A stretch of 64,000 nt of DNA from Adineta vaga (lineage: Eukaryota > Rotifera), in NCBI GenBank assembly GCA_021613535.1, contig CP075493.1, forward strand, positions 7,130,001-7,194,000. The letters are read 5' to 3'. Every line of letters starts with the position of its first letter. Positions within the stretch are counted from its first letter, which is position 1. The position numbers were made by a program, and so were the translations under genes. Positions 1 through 13,053 of this stretch are shown one piece after another. The notes below the pieces were generated by a model that saw only the letters and a list, made by a program, of their open reading frames with translations, was not told where the DNA came from and made no database searches.

Positions 1-404
1 TTAAAGAAGAAACCTATATATTAGATCTATATTTCTAGAATAGTTTGCATAAAGTTGATTTCAAACTCTCTAAGAGCATATGAATAGAATATTGAATCAA
101 TATATTTTATTATAATCATTTAGAGTAAATCCATTTGAACGTGAAACATTATTTCGTCAAAGTGTCTCTGAAAAACGTCGTCTAACACATCAACGAAATA
201 AACAAGTTATTCAATGGAAACAACGATCATTTCATGAAAGTCGAACACAAAATGAACGAAGTAAGTTTAGTCAGATTGTTAATCATTATTTATTTCATAT
301 AATAAATCATTGGTTTTTTGATTAAAATGAGTTCTTATTGCAGAATCATATCCGATATCGACTGCAACATCAATTGAAATTCTTACACCTCTCATCGATA
401 TCTC

Positions 405-435
<31 letters not shown>

Positions 436-2015
436 AATGAGACAGATGAACATTGTCGATATTCTGTGACGAGACGAGCAGGTCTCTATCTCTCTTTTCT
501 TTTTTGAAATTATTTCATTTGTTGTTGCATGTCTACATTGACGAAAAAACACTTGTTTATGATATGGGACATCTTCTTATATCGAAAAAAAAGCAATGCA
601 TGTTTCTTGAAGAAAAAAAAACAGTTCATTTTTTAATGAGCATGTCTTTTGTTTTTCATTTCAAAGTTCAATTTATAAATTAAATTTTTTATGTTTTATT
701 TAAATAGAACAATCAACTCGTGTATTACCCGATTCAACTTCGAATAAAAATCGTACATCGCCAAGTTTAATTCGTTCGTCATCATTAGAAAGTATTCCTA
801 AAATCATCGACGAACGTGAATCATCGAAATCTATATCAAACAATGATGAAGAGCGAAAACGTCAAGCAAAACTTCGTAGTCGAGCATGTAATGATTCGTT
901 TCGACAAGCTGTAGATAAATCCTACGGTCAAAATTCAAATCTAAATGATGATGGTAAGACTATCATAAAGAAAGAGAACAGATTTTGCAGTAAAAAAAAG
1001 ACGTTATTTTTACTGGAAAATATCATACTTCAAAAAGAACGAGTAGGATGAACTGATTGTTGATTAGAAAGTGATGTTCTGACCTTGACGTACTTTATTA
1101 TGAAATTTTTTGTCATAGCGGATATCAATGTGTCTTTATGAAACGGGAAATCGTCATTAATGTTGATGATTACTTCAGTGGGCAGTAGTATTGAGTAAGA
1201 ATTCATTTCCCAACGGTAATTATTTGTCGGAAATATTCAAAAGTTCATTTCCGCATAACTGAATCAAATTATCCAATTTTCAAGGTTGTAAATGTAATAA
1301 TGTGTTTAGATTTGATAGATGAAGTTAAATCAAATAAATCAGATAAACAACGATTTCGTTTTTCAAATTTATTTACAACTAAGTAAGTTTCTTCTTTTTT
1401 ACATGATAGTATCATTATTTATGTTTCTTTTCGTGATCATTTATTTCAGATCAAAACGAAAAGAATATCCCGAAGAAAGGTAAGAATAATTTTCTTTTGT
1501 CGTTTATTATCTCATGTCTTTTCCTATACATAGAATATCAAAAACGATTCCTATACAATATCAATTAGCATCTCATGACATTCGACCGATATTATATTCA
1601 CTCCCACCACCTGCACCTTTTAGTTCTCGACAAGATTCAGTTTCATCATCCTCATCTTCATCCGCACAAAGATCATTGAAAATTCCACACGTATACTGAA
1701 TATTTACACTCTTTTCCTCATTCTTAATTTAATATTTAGAAGAATAATCGTCCTTCAGCGGTATTTTCCTATTCACTATCTTCAAATGAACAAACACAAC
1801 AACAGCAACAAGGTTATCAACTATACCGTTTCAATACATCCACTCAAACACCTTCTTCAAATAAACCAAAATCGGAACATTTCACTTCAGTTCGTCATGA
1901 ATTCCATGGATTTCATGATTATCAAACAAAAAACATTCCAAGTCAATCATCTCTTTCGATCAATAATCAAAAATCATCTGGTAAACGAATGGATATTATT
2001 CATTCGTTACACTAA
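1..2015 (+). CDS. unrecognised Ser/Asp-rich protein, 5'-truncated by window edge
   Basis: At least seven exons can be joined in one frame: about 124-260, 344-481, 708-953, 1310-1381, two small exons near 1450-1480 and 1535-1690, and 1740-2015 with stop TAA at 2013-2015. All junctions are GT-AG. The protein has a basic stretch near the left edge (FERETLFRQSVSEKRR), a run of nine Asp encoded by a GAT repeat near 407-433, then Ser-rich and Gln-rich low-complexity sequence (NEQTQQQQQGYQ) to the C-terminus. A short segment reading RSRACNDSFRQAVDKSY looks conserved in style, but I cannot assign it to a family. The true start lies left of the window. The reading frame is well supported; the function is unknown. 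Confidence 0.6.
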
Positions 2016-4822
2016 TACATCATACTGATTTTCTTTTCTTGTATCATATATATTATTGTTATCCATCCTCGATTAACTTGGATCATGCTCATTATACAGT
2101 CAACAGAAGGAAATGATATATCATCTTCTCTTCACAAAGAAGATATATCTAGGTTCATTCTTTCTCTCTCTCGTCTATGAATTTTTGTTAAATAAATGTG
2201 GTTGATTTAATGTATCTAAATTATGAATAAACTAAATCGGTAACACATCTCATCCATCGATTCCTCGTCAATTCTTCCAAAGGAATGTTAACGGTTTCAT
2301 CAACCATCATCTACTCGTTCACCTTATCCATCAATATTCACCGTTCAATCATTACATTTTACATTCTATAGTCAATAATATGGATGCGTCCATGAATAAA
2401 TACATCTCAACAACAACCAAAATGAATGGATTTCGTATGTTATTTGGAAAATCCAGCTAATATTTAACAAAAAAAACTAAACTGACGGTGATTATTTATT
2501 AAATAATAATTATATCGGTGACAAAATCTTCATTTTTTAATCGAATTTGCGAAAATATTAATCTTCAAACTTCTCACGTTTTTATCCTCCTATTCCTATC
2601 TTTAACCTATTTATTACTACTCTTATTTTTGTTTGTTTGTTTGTTTGTTTGTGTCAGATAATCTACTTGTTCATTCTTTATGTTTGTATATACATATGTC
2701 TATACTTTACTTTCTTGCTCTTGAACAAAACGAATTTGTTGCACAACACATTCAATAACTCTGGTTTTTCTTTCGTTCTCCCTTCTTTTTTTCTTCTCTA
2801 CTCTCTTTATTCTTATAAAATATGTATGCACATATCGTATCTTATTATAGAGAGAATAGAACAACAATGTGCACGTTTATAATTATTATTCTGTTCAAAA
2901 AATAAATTCTTTGATTGATTCAAATGACTTTTTTCTTCAATAAATATTAAAGATTTGAATTGAACATATATGAAGAAAAGATAATGATCATTTCTATATG
3001 TATGACAACATACAGATTGCTGTTGATTCTTTGTCCTCTTTTCTTTCGTCTATCATTGTCAAATATATTTGTCTGTAGGTTAAATTTAGAAATAAAAAAA
3101 GGAAATCAACAATTCTTTTGTTCTTCATTAATGTGACACGTACAATCTTTATCAGATGTCATTGGTGCGTCATATAGACAGTAAGTAAATATGTAGTATT
3201 AGCACGAACTGAATTGTTGATGATCATGATTGAAGAACAGTTGCTTTTTATCTTCTCTAAATGAACAGATGGTTTAACAGAACATCTTATCACCTCAATG
3301 AATAATGTATGTATATATCTATGTTTCTCACACTTCAAAACGTGATATTTTAACTTGTTCAAGTTTTGTTAAAAGAAAAATTATTTCAAGTAAAAACACA
3401 TTTCTTTAGATCATGACATCAGAGATGTATATGAATAATAGAACATTATCTTACGATTATTCTGTCAATAAAAAACGAAAGCTAAAGAGTAAATAGGCGG
3501 ATAACGAGTGATATTTTTGTTTTCGAAAAAAGAAAAACAGAAACGCAAGTATCAAAGGTAAATCACCTATGAATGGCATAGAACCTTTGATCGGAAAGTG
3601 TATATGAGTCAAATTTGTGCATAACACGTGTTTTTACCTTTCGACAGGCTCGGATAGACAATATCATTTTTTGTATTATAGGGGAAAAGCACATATTTTT
3701 TATCTGAAATATTATCTTTCATTAAATTTATGTCAACGACACTCATTTGCTTATTACCAAAATAATTCAGACATAGACACGCGATGAACATTATATTAGA
3801 TAATCGATTTTAAACAACTGGTTAAACTCATCGATCGTATTTATTGTCTCATAGGATGTTGAAAAAAGACATGAAAAAAATATGACACATAATTTGATGT
3901 TTAACGACAAAAATCACATAATGTGAAAGGGGTATTTTGCAAATAGTACCTATAACTATGTAAAGGAAAGAGGAAAAAAAATCGTTTGCACACATTTGTT
4001 GTCTCCTTCCTTACCTTTCTTTTTTCTCTCGGGCTTTTTTTCCTATTCATTCGGGCTCGTTCGTATTTCTTTTTACATGTAAATAATGAATAATCTTAGT
4101 ATAGTGAAGTGTCTTTTAATACGAATGCGTGCAAAAACAATAATAACCTCAATCAACGTATGTCAACTGTTCTTCCTTTCTCTTTTTTGCGTATCAACGA
4201 ATATGTACGAGACAATCTCTTCCTATTATGGACACTCTTCATTCACATCGTGTAACAGATGAAGGAAAAAAAGAAACCATACTAGCCTTTACTCCTCATG
4301 CGCTGATTACAATAAGTATTGTATTACATTTATTACCTGACTTTCTTCAGACAACCTTGATATTAGAAGTTCGATTCTTTTCTTCAAATTAAAATAGCAC
4401 TATTTAGTATTGTAAGAACTGTTTTATAGCAATCAAATGACGTTTTATTTTCCTTTTTCTACATTCATCAAAAGAAACTAATCGAGTTCTTATAATCGCA
4501 CATGATTTTATTCAGACAAACTTGTAAAAGATCGAGAAATCTCGATTGTCATATTATTTACTATCAATAACGACATCATTTTGAAAGATTTTACGAACGT
4601 TGTCTTTTATTTTATGATATACCCATCTGTTACTACGCACTTTGTCCCTTATGTAAATGAACCATTTCCATCTGTTGATAACTTTACCGGTTTTTTTTTC
4701 TTGTTCGAAAAAAGAAAGAAACGGTCAAGGTTATAGAAGACAACTAACATATCTCCTTCTTTTTCTTTTTAGAAAGAAGAAGAAAAAAGAAAAAAAAGAA
4801 TTACTTCATCAACCCGGTAAAT
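2016..4822. other. intergenic, no gene seen
   Basis: About 2.8 kb of AT-rich sequence between the first gene and the RING ligase gene. Open frames here are short, lack splice-supported continuations and have low-complexity translations. It contains a (GTTT)n microsatellite at about 2631-2652 and several pyrimidine-rich tracts. Upstream regulatory sequence of the downstream gene is expected here, but I identify no specific element. Confidence 0.6.
2631..2652. repeat. (GTTT)n microsatellite
   Basis: Five to six copies of GTTT in the spacer upstream of the RING ligase gene. Confidence 0.8.
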
Positions 4823-6199
4823 ATGAGAAGAATCTATGGACGATTATTTGATTTATATTCAATGAAAACTTTTGTATTATCTATTATTTTCTTTCCAAAT
4901 TTTCTCAATGGTCAATTAACTTCCATGATTAAGTATGAATATTATTCTTCATCATCAAATTATCTAGATCGAACAGAAGAAAGTCAAACAAATGGTATTG
5001 TTTCATCACGAGGTAAACAAACAACTGTGTCAAATAAACCAGCATTTACATTAATTGATTCGAATAAGAATTACGATGCTTGTCAACAACCGATCAATAC
5101 TATCAATTTTCCCGATGGTATTGCAATTATACAGCGAGGAGGTGATTGTACATTTAGTGTAAAAATTACACGTGCAAAACAATACGGTGCATCAGGTAAT
5201 TTATGAATTAAAATTTACTTTTAAAAGATAGATTCTAGAGCGTACAAAAATCATTTGTAGAGTTCTATTGAAAATTAAACTAATATATATATATGTATAT
5301 CTTTCTCCTATTTTAGCTGTGATTATTTACGATCCGCGTAGTGCTGGTCAAGATGCATTTGATATGTTACAAAATAATTCTGATATATTAGCTTTGTACG
5401 TTTCACAATCGATTGGTTCGATATTATTTGCTTTAGCAAATGATAATCGAACATATTTAAATATTACATTAGAACCTACTCAGTTTGATTATGATGATCT
5501 TAATCGAAGAGGTCTATGGTATAATTCTCGTGGAGCAATTATTTTCGTTGCTATATCTATATCTGTTCTTGTTTTTCTATTTCTTGCATGGTTTATTTTT
5601 TATTATTGTCAACGATATCGTTTACGTACAGCTAAAGATCATTTAAATAATCGATTGACACATGCTGCTAAAAAAGCATTAAACAAAATTCCAATAATTA
5701 CAGTTACAGAAAATTCTCCAATTGAAGAATCATGTGTCATCTGTCTGGATACAATTAAAACTGGTGATACTGCGCGACAATTAAGTGAGTAGAAAAAAAA
5801 AAGAACAAATCTTCTTTTTTAACTTGTACGTCAATTTCTTCTATAGAATGTAATCATACATTTCATCAAACTTGTGTTGATCCATGGTTAATTAATCATC
5901 GTCATTGTCCATTATGTAATCTTGATATCCTCGTTGCATATAGCGTGACGATTCCAGGAACGAATAGTCGTCGTCACCCAGTACTAACTGAAACTCTCGC
6001 ACCGATTTCATATGCTTCACTTGCTACTACAGCTGCATCATCTGTATCTGAACAAAACAATGTTCCTCATAATGAACAACAACAACGACAAGTTAATTTG
6101 GACGTGTCATATCAACCCATTTCGACTATATCAGGTTCGATAAGGAATGATATGCATGGTGAACAGAATGCCATGTTTACAACGGACGATGGATATTAA
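4823..6199 (+). CDS. PA-TM-RING E3 ubiquitin ligase (Goliath/RNF13 type)
   Basis: Three exons: 4823-5195, 5317-5784 and 5847-6199, giving 397 aa. An in-frame ATG at 4862 would put the hydrophobic segment [11 protein letters not shown] at the very N-terminus and is the better signal-peptide start. Order of domains: signal peptide; protease-associated lumenal domain ([16 protein letters not shown] then [11 protein letters not shown] across the first intron); one transmembrane helix ([20 protein letters not shown]); cytosolic RING-H2 built from [21 protein letters not shown] and HCPLC, split by the second intron. Family members are endosomal/Golgi membrane ubiquitin ligases. Which of the RNF13/128/130/167 group is the ortholog is not resolved. 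The C-terminal tail is Ser/Gln-rich. A polyadenylation-like AATAAA lies at about 6255. Confidence 0.9.
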
Positions 6200-6317
6200 A
6201 ATATAGAAACGATTTATTTTTCTTTTTTATAATCTTTTGTATTACATCATGACAATAAATAACATTTTTTTTTCTTCTTTCATTAATTGATAATAAATTA
6301 TATCATAGCAACTAAAA

Positions 6318-8622
6318 ATGAATCAACAAATGTATACTCGACAATTAATAGAACTACATTCTTTACTGAAAGATGAACAACATGATCGAATTACAATCAT
6401 CATTTCAGGCAAGCAATTTATCGCACAAAATCAACAAGTATGTTTCTATTTAGCTTTCACAGTTATCAAACAGATCGTCGTTTAGTTGAAAAAATTTCCT
6501 GATACATTACTGGGTAATGAAATGAAACGACGTTTATTCTATGATAAGAATTTTGATGTCTATCGATTTGATCGTCATCCATCTGTATTTGAATCAATAC
6601 TTTATTATTATCTAAATTCTGGAATACTTATACGGTAGATAAATAGAATTGAATTCTGTTTTAAATAATTAGAATCGATTTTAAAAGACCACCTCATATT
6701 GAACTTGAAATTTTCTATGAAGAACTTCGATTTTGGCAAATCAATGAAAGTCTTATTGAAACATTTCTTGACGAAGAAATGGTATATTGTCGTTAGAGGG
6801 AAATTTCTATAGAGAAGAATTTTTAGACTCCTTTAGATGATATTCGTTTACTTCCTACGGAAAATTGGCGTCGTATTGTTTGGAAAACGCTGACTTATCC
6901 AAACAGTGTACGTTTTCCCTATGGTCAATTGATCACTGGTCTATCTATGTCATTAACCATTCTATCATGTATACCATTTTTGAGCGAGTATATTCAGAAT
7001 TCCATTCAATGAATTCCAATTTGTAAATATGAAAATTCTTTAGAATTGTTCCAACAGTTACTGAACTTATTCAATTTCAAGCGATACTTGGTGTCGATCA
7101 AATACATTTTCCATTGTATATGCGTCCATCATATATCATGGAAATATTCTGTATTGTCGCATTTACAATTGAATTAAGTTTAAGAATCATTTCTGCACCA
7201 ATATTTTCATTGATTCTACATGATGTTTCAAATTTTCTTGATTTCGTAAGTGACTTTTTATCGTATATAACTAATGTAGAATGATTTGGATCTAGATCAT
7301 TATCTTATCAAGTTCAATATGTTTAATTAGTTATCATTTACATAATATTGGTTATATTGATAATTTTCTTTCATTTTATTATTGGCTATTAATAATAAAA
7401 TCATTTCGTATCTACGGTTAACACGACACATGTCTCATTTGAGATTATTATATAAAGCCATTGCTATGAGTTTATATGAACTTTGTTCTTTAATCATATC
7501 AGGTACAAATTAGACGAGATTGAAATCAAAATTCGCATGAAATAGTTTGCATTTTAGTGATATTCTGTATGTTACTATTCGGAACTATGATTTACATCAT
7601 TGATAATGCCGTCCGGAATCAAATACAAGAAATATTCTTGGTAAGAATAAAAGAAAGGAATATATTTTATCAGCGATATCTCTAATAAATGAAACTAAAT
7701 TAAAGTAAATCTCTTTTCGAGTTGATATACACATGTTACAAATCAACTAATGTGTAATTAAAATGTTTCCTTGTCTTAGGAATCTACGTAATATATTGAT
7801 AAATCACTTTTGTTCGACATTAACTAATAAATATTTTGATAGAACCAAGTATAATCAAGGGTGTAATCGGTTTCCTTTTACATCAATTACGTCGTTAACT
7901 ATGCTTTTCATATTTCATATATACTTTCGATGTCAGCGTAATCATACGCGTATTTATTTATTTTCTCTGAAAAACCTGTTATGAAGTTAATAACTCAAGG
8001 TAGTACGATATTTTTTTGTATTTATTATGTCAATCGTCATTGAAAACAATATGATGTACAATAATTAAAAGGTAATTGATCACGTGACGTGTATGTCAAT
8101 AATTAAAATTGAAAAAAAATATTCTTATTAACACCTACACGCACAATGTGATATAGGAGTCGATTCTTTCGTTCGATTAGTTACTATGATTGAGAAGAAT
8201 AATGAAGAGAATTGGTTTCAAGGTTAAACAGAAATTTCGTCATATTTTAGATGGATTTTGGTTGGCATTTATCACATTAACTACATTAGGTTATGGTGAT
8301 ATCTATCCTCGATCTGTAAGTCGAACAGAGAAGAACATTTTGTGTATTTTACCTGGTTTTTTCTTCTTCTTCTTCTTCTTTTCTAATAGTTCGCAGCTCG
8401 ATTAGCTGCTAGTCTTTGTGCATTGATTGGTATTGTTGTATTTAGGTAAGGAGAAAAACATAAGGATTGAATTTTTTCTATTCATTCACTCGTTTATCTA
8501 TCGATCTATCTATCTATCATTCTTATAGTATGCCAACAACTATTGTCTTTATCAAATATACAACTCTAATACAAAATCGTTGGAAACAAAATCGAAATAT
8601 TTGCTATGTGACAGGAACCTAA
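6318..8622 (+). pseudogene. voltage-gated K+ channel (Kv), frame-disrupted
   Basis: About 11 exons encode a Shaker-class Kv subunit: T1 domain (KKFPDTLLGNEMKRRL, SILYYYLNSG, EELRFWQIN), S1 near 6930-6985, S2-S3 near 7130-7330, S4 near 7390-7440, S5 near 7558-7620, pore with the TLGYGD filter near 8285-8305, and S6 at 8390-8560, ending at TAA 8620-8622. In S4 the frame of SFRI runs into GGT TAA, while the next frame reads RLTRHMSHLRLLYKAI. One base is therefore missing at about 7412-7415; adding one base makes the flanking intron phases agree. A second frame conflict lies between ENNEENWFQ and KFRHILDGFW near 8220. The intron at 7641-8156 is also unusually long. S6 lacks the usual PVP and reads SMPTTIVF. 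This is either a pseudogene, an S4 frameshift allele, or an assembly error. Confidence 0.75.
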
Positions 8623-9244
8623 TTGTAATTAGTTTTTCTTTTTCGTTGAGCAAACGATGTAGTGTATAAATTAAATGATAGATAATATATCAAAATCAAA
8701 ATATAAATTAGTGTGTATAGTTTCTTCTTTTTTCTCTCTCATTCTCTCTTTTTGTTTGTCTCTCTCTCTCTCCTCCCCATCGTTTTCTGTCTGTCTTTCT
8801 TCATAAAAACTGTCCTAAGAAATGAAATATATGCTTTATATGATGCACAAATCTACGATACGGATTGGCGACAGATTCGATGTAAGCAAAAATCAATCAT
8901 TTGATCAAATCATATTGCAAAACCATGTGTTATATGTACCATTTAACGACCCTCTTTTGTGTGTATGCTTATTATCAGTAAAACGAGAGAGAAAAAAACG
9001 ACATAGACAGGTGAAGCGTAACCATTGAAATGCAGAGAAGTATATTTTTGTTCGTGTATGTGTCTAACGTATACACGTTTATAATTATTGAGCCAGTCAA
9101 CGATTATGATGGGCAGATCAACTAGTTAGATATCGGTCATCGTTGACTTATTTTTTTATAACGATAATATGAAGTTAATTATAAACATGTTTTAGATTAT
9201 AATAATCATAGTAGTAGACCATTTGATTGGAAAACAAGGAAACA
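8623..9244. other. intergenic, nothing identified
   Basis: AT-rich spacer with a pyrimidine/CT-rich tract near 8725-8775. No conserved reading frame or RNA gene recognised. Confidence 0.5.
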
Positions 9245-10934
9245 ATGAGTCAATTGATAACTTATAATAGTGTCAATGATGGTGTTACATCTCGACGTTA
9301 TACGGGCTATCCACTCAATTCAACATTGGTTAGTTCCTATACTCCAGATACAATTCGGAGTATTATAAATCATGCTGCAGCTGGACAGCCGTATTGTATG
9401 TAAAGATTTCAATTGAATTTCTATATGCTTTGAATATATTCTAGCAACATCCGTATGGATCCGTATTAATCGAGTGGGAATTCAAATAAGTGCTCAAGAT
9501 CCTCAAATTGCTCGAACACGTATACCAGTTTTTATTCCTATTGGACTTGTACATGATATTTATATGTTACCTAGCATAAATAATGTTATTTGTGTTGTCT
9601 ATGATGAGCTACAATCGAATATGAAAGGAGTTTTATTATATGTTATACATCCTTCGGATGCACAATTATTACGCGATGATTTTCGTATTGTTAAACAAGC
9701 AAGTAATAGTCAACAAGCTCCAGCTCAACAACCACCCTATTCAAGTCCATTTGATAATTTGTATCCACATGAAAATAATCAAGTCTATACACCTGCACCA
9801 AGTAAATCACCATTGCTTTATGAACCTTATCGTAATAATACCAATATTCGTCATCCATCGCCTAGACGTATTTTATATAATCGCGAAAATGAATCAAATA
9901 GAAAACCTAATATAACACCAACATTACTTTCTATAACACATTCACCATATAAAGGTAGTTATCATAGTGATCGAGAAGAGCATGCTCATCGACGACATCG
10001 AAGTCCAAAAAAACAGAAAAGTGGACATTCACCAGCGAAACGCTCAAGTGATAGTCGAATTAAACAAAGAAAACATCGATCACGATCACCGGAAAAACAA
10101 GTCAAACCCAAACCACCTACTACTAGTAACAGTTTAGAATTAACTCCTGAACAATTACAACAACAACAGCAACAAATGCTTTTACAACAACAACAACAAA
10201 TGGCCGCTTGGCAAGCTTCTCAACAACAACAACAAATGCCTTTAATTCCAATGGGTATTTACAATCGGTAAGAATATTTTTATTTTTTTAAGAAAACTAT
10301 TCGTTATCAAGGTAATGTTTCTGTTTTTAGTTATGTACCGAAAACAATTCCATTACCAACAGGTGAAACTCTTCGAACAACATTACCACCTGCAGGTACA
10401 GGCCAAAGCACAACTAATGGTTCAGCCGTGGCATATATCGAGCCACAAGAAGCTACAAAAGCAAACAATGCTGCTAGTCGTACACCATCACGTTCACGTT
10501 CAAATTCTCCTCGACGTTTTAATGATCATCAACAGAATCGTTCTGTTAGTGCACAACATTCATCAGCTGCACCATCGAATCGTCATCATCATCGACGTCA
10601 TCGTACCAATGGTAATGCTTATGTTATCACACGTGGTGAATCAGGTACATATGATACATCTTCTCAACAATCACGTTCACGATCGAAATATACATCATCA
10701 ACAAATCCGAATTATAATTCAAGTGAAAATGAAGATGACACAAAACAATATTTAAAAATGTTAATCGATGAAATGCAAGCAATGAAATTAGAAATGAATA
10801 GAATGCGACAATTAGCTGTTAGTGCACCGAAAGGACGTTCCGATTCGATACATGCTGATATCAAAGATCTTCGTACACACATTGATTTAATTCGATCACG
10901 TATAGCGATGACACCAAAAATTACTGAAAAATAA
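9245..10934 (+). CDS. unrecognised protein with globular N-terminus and Arg/Ser-rich tail
   Basis: Exons 9245-9395, 9445-10267 and 10331-10934 give 525 aa with all phases consistent. Residues about 1-155 are non-repetitive and alternate in the way of a beta-rich globular domain (SVWIRINRVGIQI, LVHDIYMLPSINNVICVVYDE, GVLLYVIHPSDAQLLRDDF). This resembles a PTB/PH-like fold, but that is inference from pattern only. Residues about 160-430 are low complexity: Gln-rich, with basic Ser-Pro and Arg-Ser motifs such as HRRHRSPKKQK and SRTPSRSRSNSPRR. The last 70 residues form a likely coiled coil (MLIDEMQAMKLEMNRMRQL). The gene is single-stranded and isolated between two spacers. I do not recognise the family. 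Confidence 0.7.
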
Positions 10935-11643
10935 AATTACACTTTTCTATTCTTGTTGCATTTTATTTATTTATGTTATTGACATGAATAATTCATTCGA
11001 ACTAGTTGAAATTGTTTCTTCGTTTTCTATTTCTTAATTATATAAAGTATTTATAAGAAAATATCATCACTATTTATTATAGAAAGAAGTTTTAATGTAT
11101 CGAACTACACCCTAACAATAGAATAAGTTGTATAGCATTACGATGTGTCAAAGTTAATATAATCGAATGATTAAATCATTTGACATTAATATCAAGGTAG
11201 CGTATTTATACTCTGACACTATTACATATCAAAATGCTGTTGACAAGTCATGAACGACGATTTGTCATAGATTACCAAGATGATAAGGTATAAATCATGT
11301 CATGATATACGCCTGTCCGTCAATGTGATTAGTATGTATATATGTAAAACTCATCTTCGTACGTTGTAGAGAATTTTAATGAAACGATGCTTTGTATCTC
11401 TTCGTATTTGACGCTACAAAATAAAAATCACGTGAGCAAGAAAAAAGTATAATTAGGTCTCTACTAATTCAATGTAAAAAAAACTTGAAAAATCTTTTAT
11501 TTAAGTAGTGATCACCTATGTGAATTATCAACTGTTACAATACAGGTAGAGTTGATCTCGATTACTATTTTGTATTGTTTTATTCACAAAACAAATGAAT
11601 CAACGAAATGAACGAGTAATTTCAAGTATTTCACGTTTAACAT
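10935..11643. other. intergenic between convergent genes
   Basis: AT-rich spacer between the 3' ends of the Arg/Ser-rich protein gene and METTL18. No supported gene was seen. Confidence 0.5.
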
Positions 11644-13038
11644 CTAAGAAATAAAATCTTCTGTAAATTTATATCAAAAACATTTTGACCTTCGCTTACT
11701 TGCATCAATAACTCGAACTACTCGAGTACTGAATAAACCAGTTTGGATAATATATTCTTCAAATTGGCGAACACCACCTTGAACACCAAAATAATATACT
11801 TTAGCTGCAAGATATCTATTCAATAGAAAGCTATTTTTCATCATCTTATTTCAATAAACTTCATTGACATACATAATACCTTGTGGTTTAAGGGCATGAT
11901 CAAATAATTTCACTAATTTATTATAATTTCCAGTATTATAAATCGTTTCTGACGTAAGTATAATATCATAACTGAAAGAAAGAAAAATATAATTTCAATG
12001 ACGCTTTCTTTATCAATGATTGTTTACTATTGAGCTGGAATAATGTTTATTAAATCTCCCCAATCACCAAAAAACATACGATTATTATAAATTCCTCTTT
12101 CTTTTTTCAATTGTTTGCCTGTTTGCTCTACGACTTCACGATTCTATAACAACATGTCTGTATAAACTTCTTCTTACAACCATTCAACTTACAAAATCTT
12201 GAAAATCTACTTGAATATGTGATGATTTATTCAATTCGATTCCTGGTAAACCACTGCCACATCCTAACTAAATAAATAATAATCAATACATATTCTCCTT
12301 GCATTATCTTCACTACTTCTATAACTGTTGTTCTATCGTGAAACGTATTGATAATCGATTGCAAATAATCAACTAAATCATGTGAACATTCCCATGTTTT
12401 GAAACCACCTAAAACGCGACTAAATTTGTCGACAGATATATGTATATATATAGTTAAACATTTTACCTTCATACACATTTGGTACAAGATCTGATTGATT
12501 CAGTTCCAATCTTTCTCGTATTTTTTCGACATTTTTCTCCGATTCATCTAAATATATTGTATGATTTTATCAATACGTGTACTTATGAAAGTCTCAATAT
12601 TCGTTCTGAGTCAGTTATTTGATTTAATTAGACTACTATATAATAAAGAGTACATGTTAATCACTCATTTATCAGTTACATTGAAGATTAGCATGAATAT
12701 TTTAACATCTATCCTTCCGCAATATATTTTCTCTGTTCATAAATAGAAAAGAAGAAGAGTTATGCACATCATTGATTTGTTTTCATCAGTTTCAATAATT
12801 TCTTTCTTCACAATGACTTTCCTCTACAAAATCAAATGAAACACATCTCATTGTATCATCAAAAAAAACCATCTTGATCTTTTTTTAGATTTTTATTTTC
12901 AAATCTAATCATACTTTTTAAATCATCAATCTGAATAAATCCAAATTCTTGATTCAATGCACCAAATTGATCATTTTCGTTTCTAGTTTTGTTTTCATTT
13001 TCATTATTTTCTTCAATATTAAAATTGAATTTAAACAT
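11644..13038 (-). CDS. METTL18: histidine protein methyltransferase 1 (METTL18)
   Basis: METTL18 methylates a histidine of ribosomal protein uL3 (family knowledge). Visible pieces, N to C: MFKFNFNIEE at the start (ATG 13036-13038), SDLVPNVYEG and GGFKTWECSHDLVDYL, the SAM-binding motif LGCGSGLPGIEL, VDFQDFNREVV, FFGDWGDL, DIILTSETIYN, and KVYYFGVQGGVRQFEEYI. The last exon probably ends in KDFIS with the stop at 11644-11646. The order and spacing match the family. The N-terminal third is unresolved: after KKDQDG a run of eight T (rc of about 12861-12868) breaks the frame, and the conserved-looking continuation DDTMRCVSFDF is in another frame, so an intron or a homopolymer error lies there. The start is 15 nt after the UBOX5 stop, which suggests co-transcription. 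Confidence 0.85.
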
Positions 13039-13053
13039 ATCTGAAGAAAAAAA
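13039..13053 (-). promoter_or_regulatory. candidate trans-splice acceptor in a 15-nt intercistronic gap
   Basis: On the minus strand the UBOX5 stop TGA (13054-13056) is followed directly by TTTTTTTCTTCAG, then AT and the METTL18 ATG. The whole gap is a pyrimidine tract plus CAG, an ideal 3' splice site with no room for a promoter or a poly(A) signal downstream of UBOX5. The reading as a spliced-leader acceptor is inference. Confidence 0.6.

Noticed and set aside
8218-8246. A 28-nt GT-AG intron that would bridge the Kv pore frame conflict
   Set aside because: Too short for normal spliceosomal removal, and it would delete conserved residues before the pore helix; a frame lesion is more likely.
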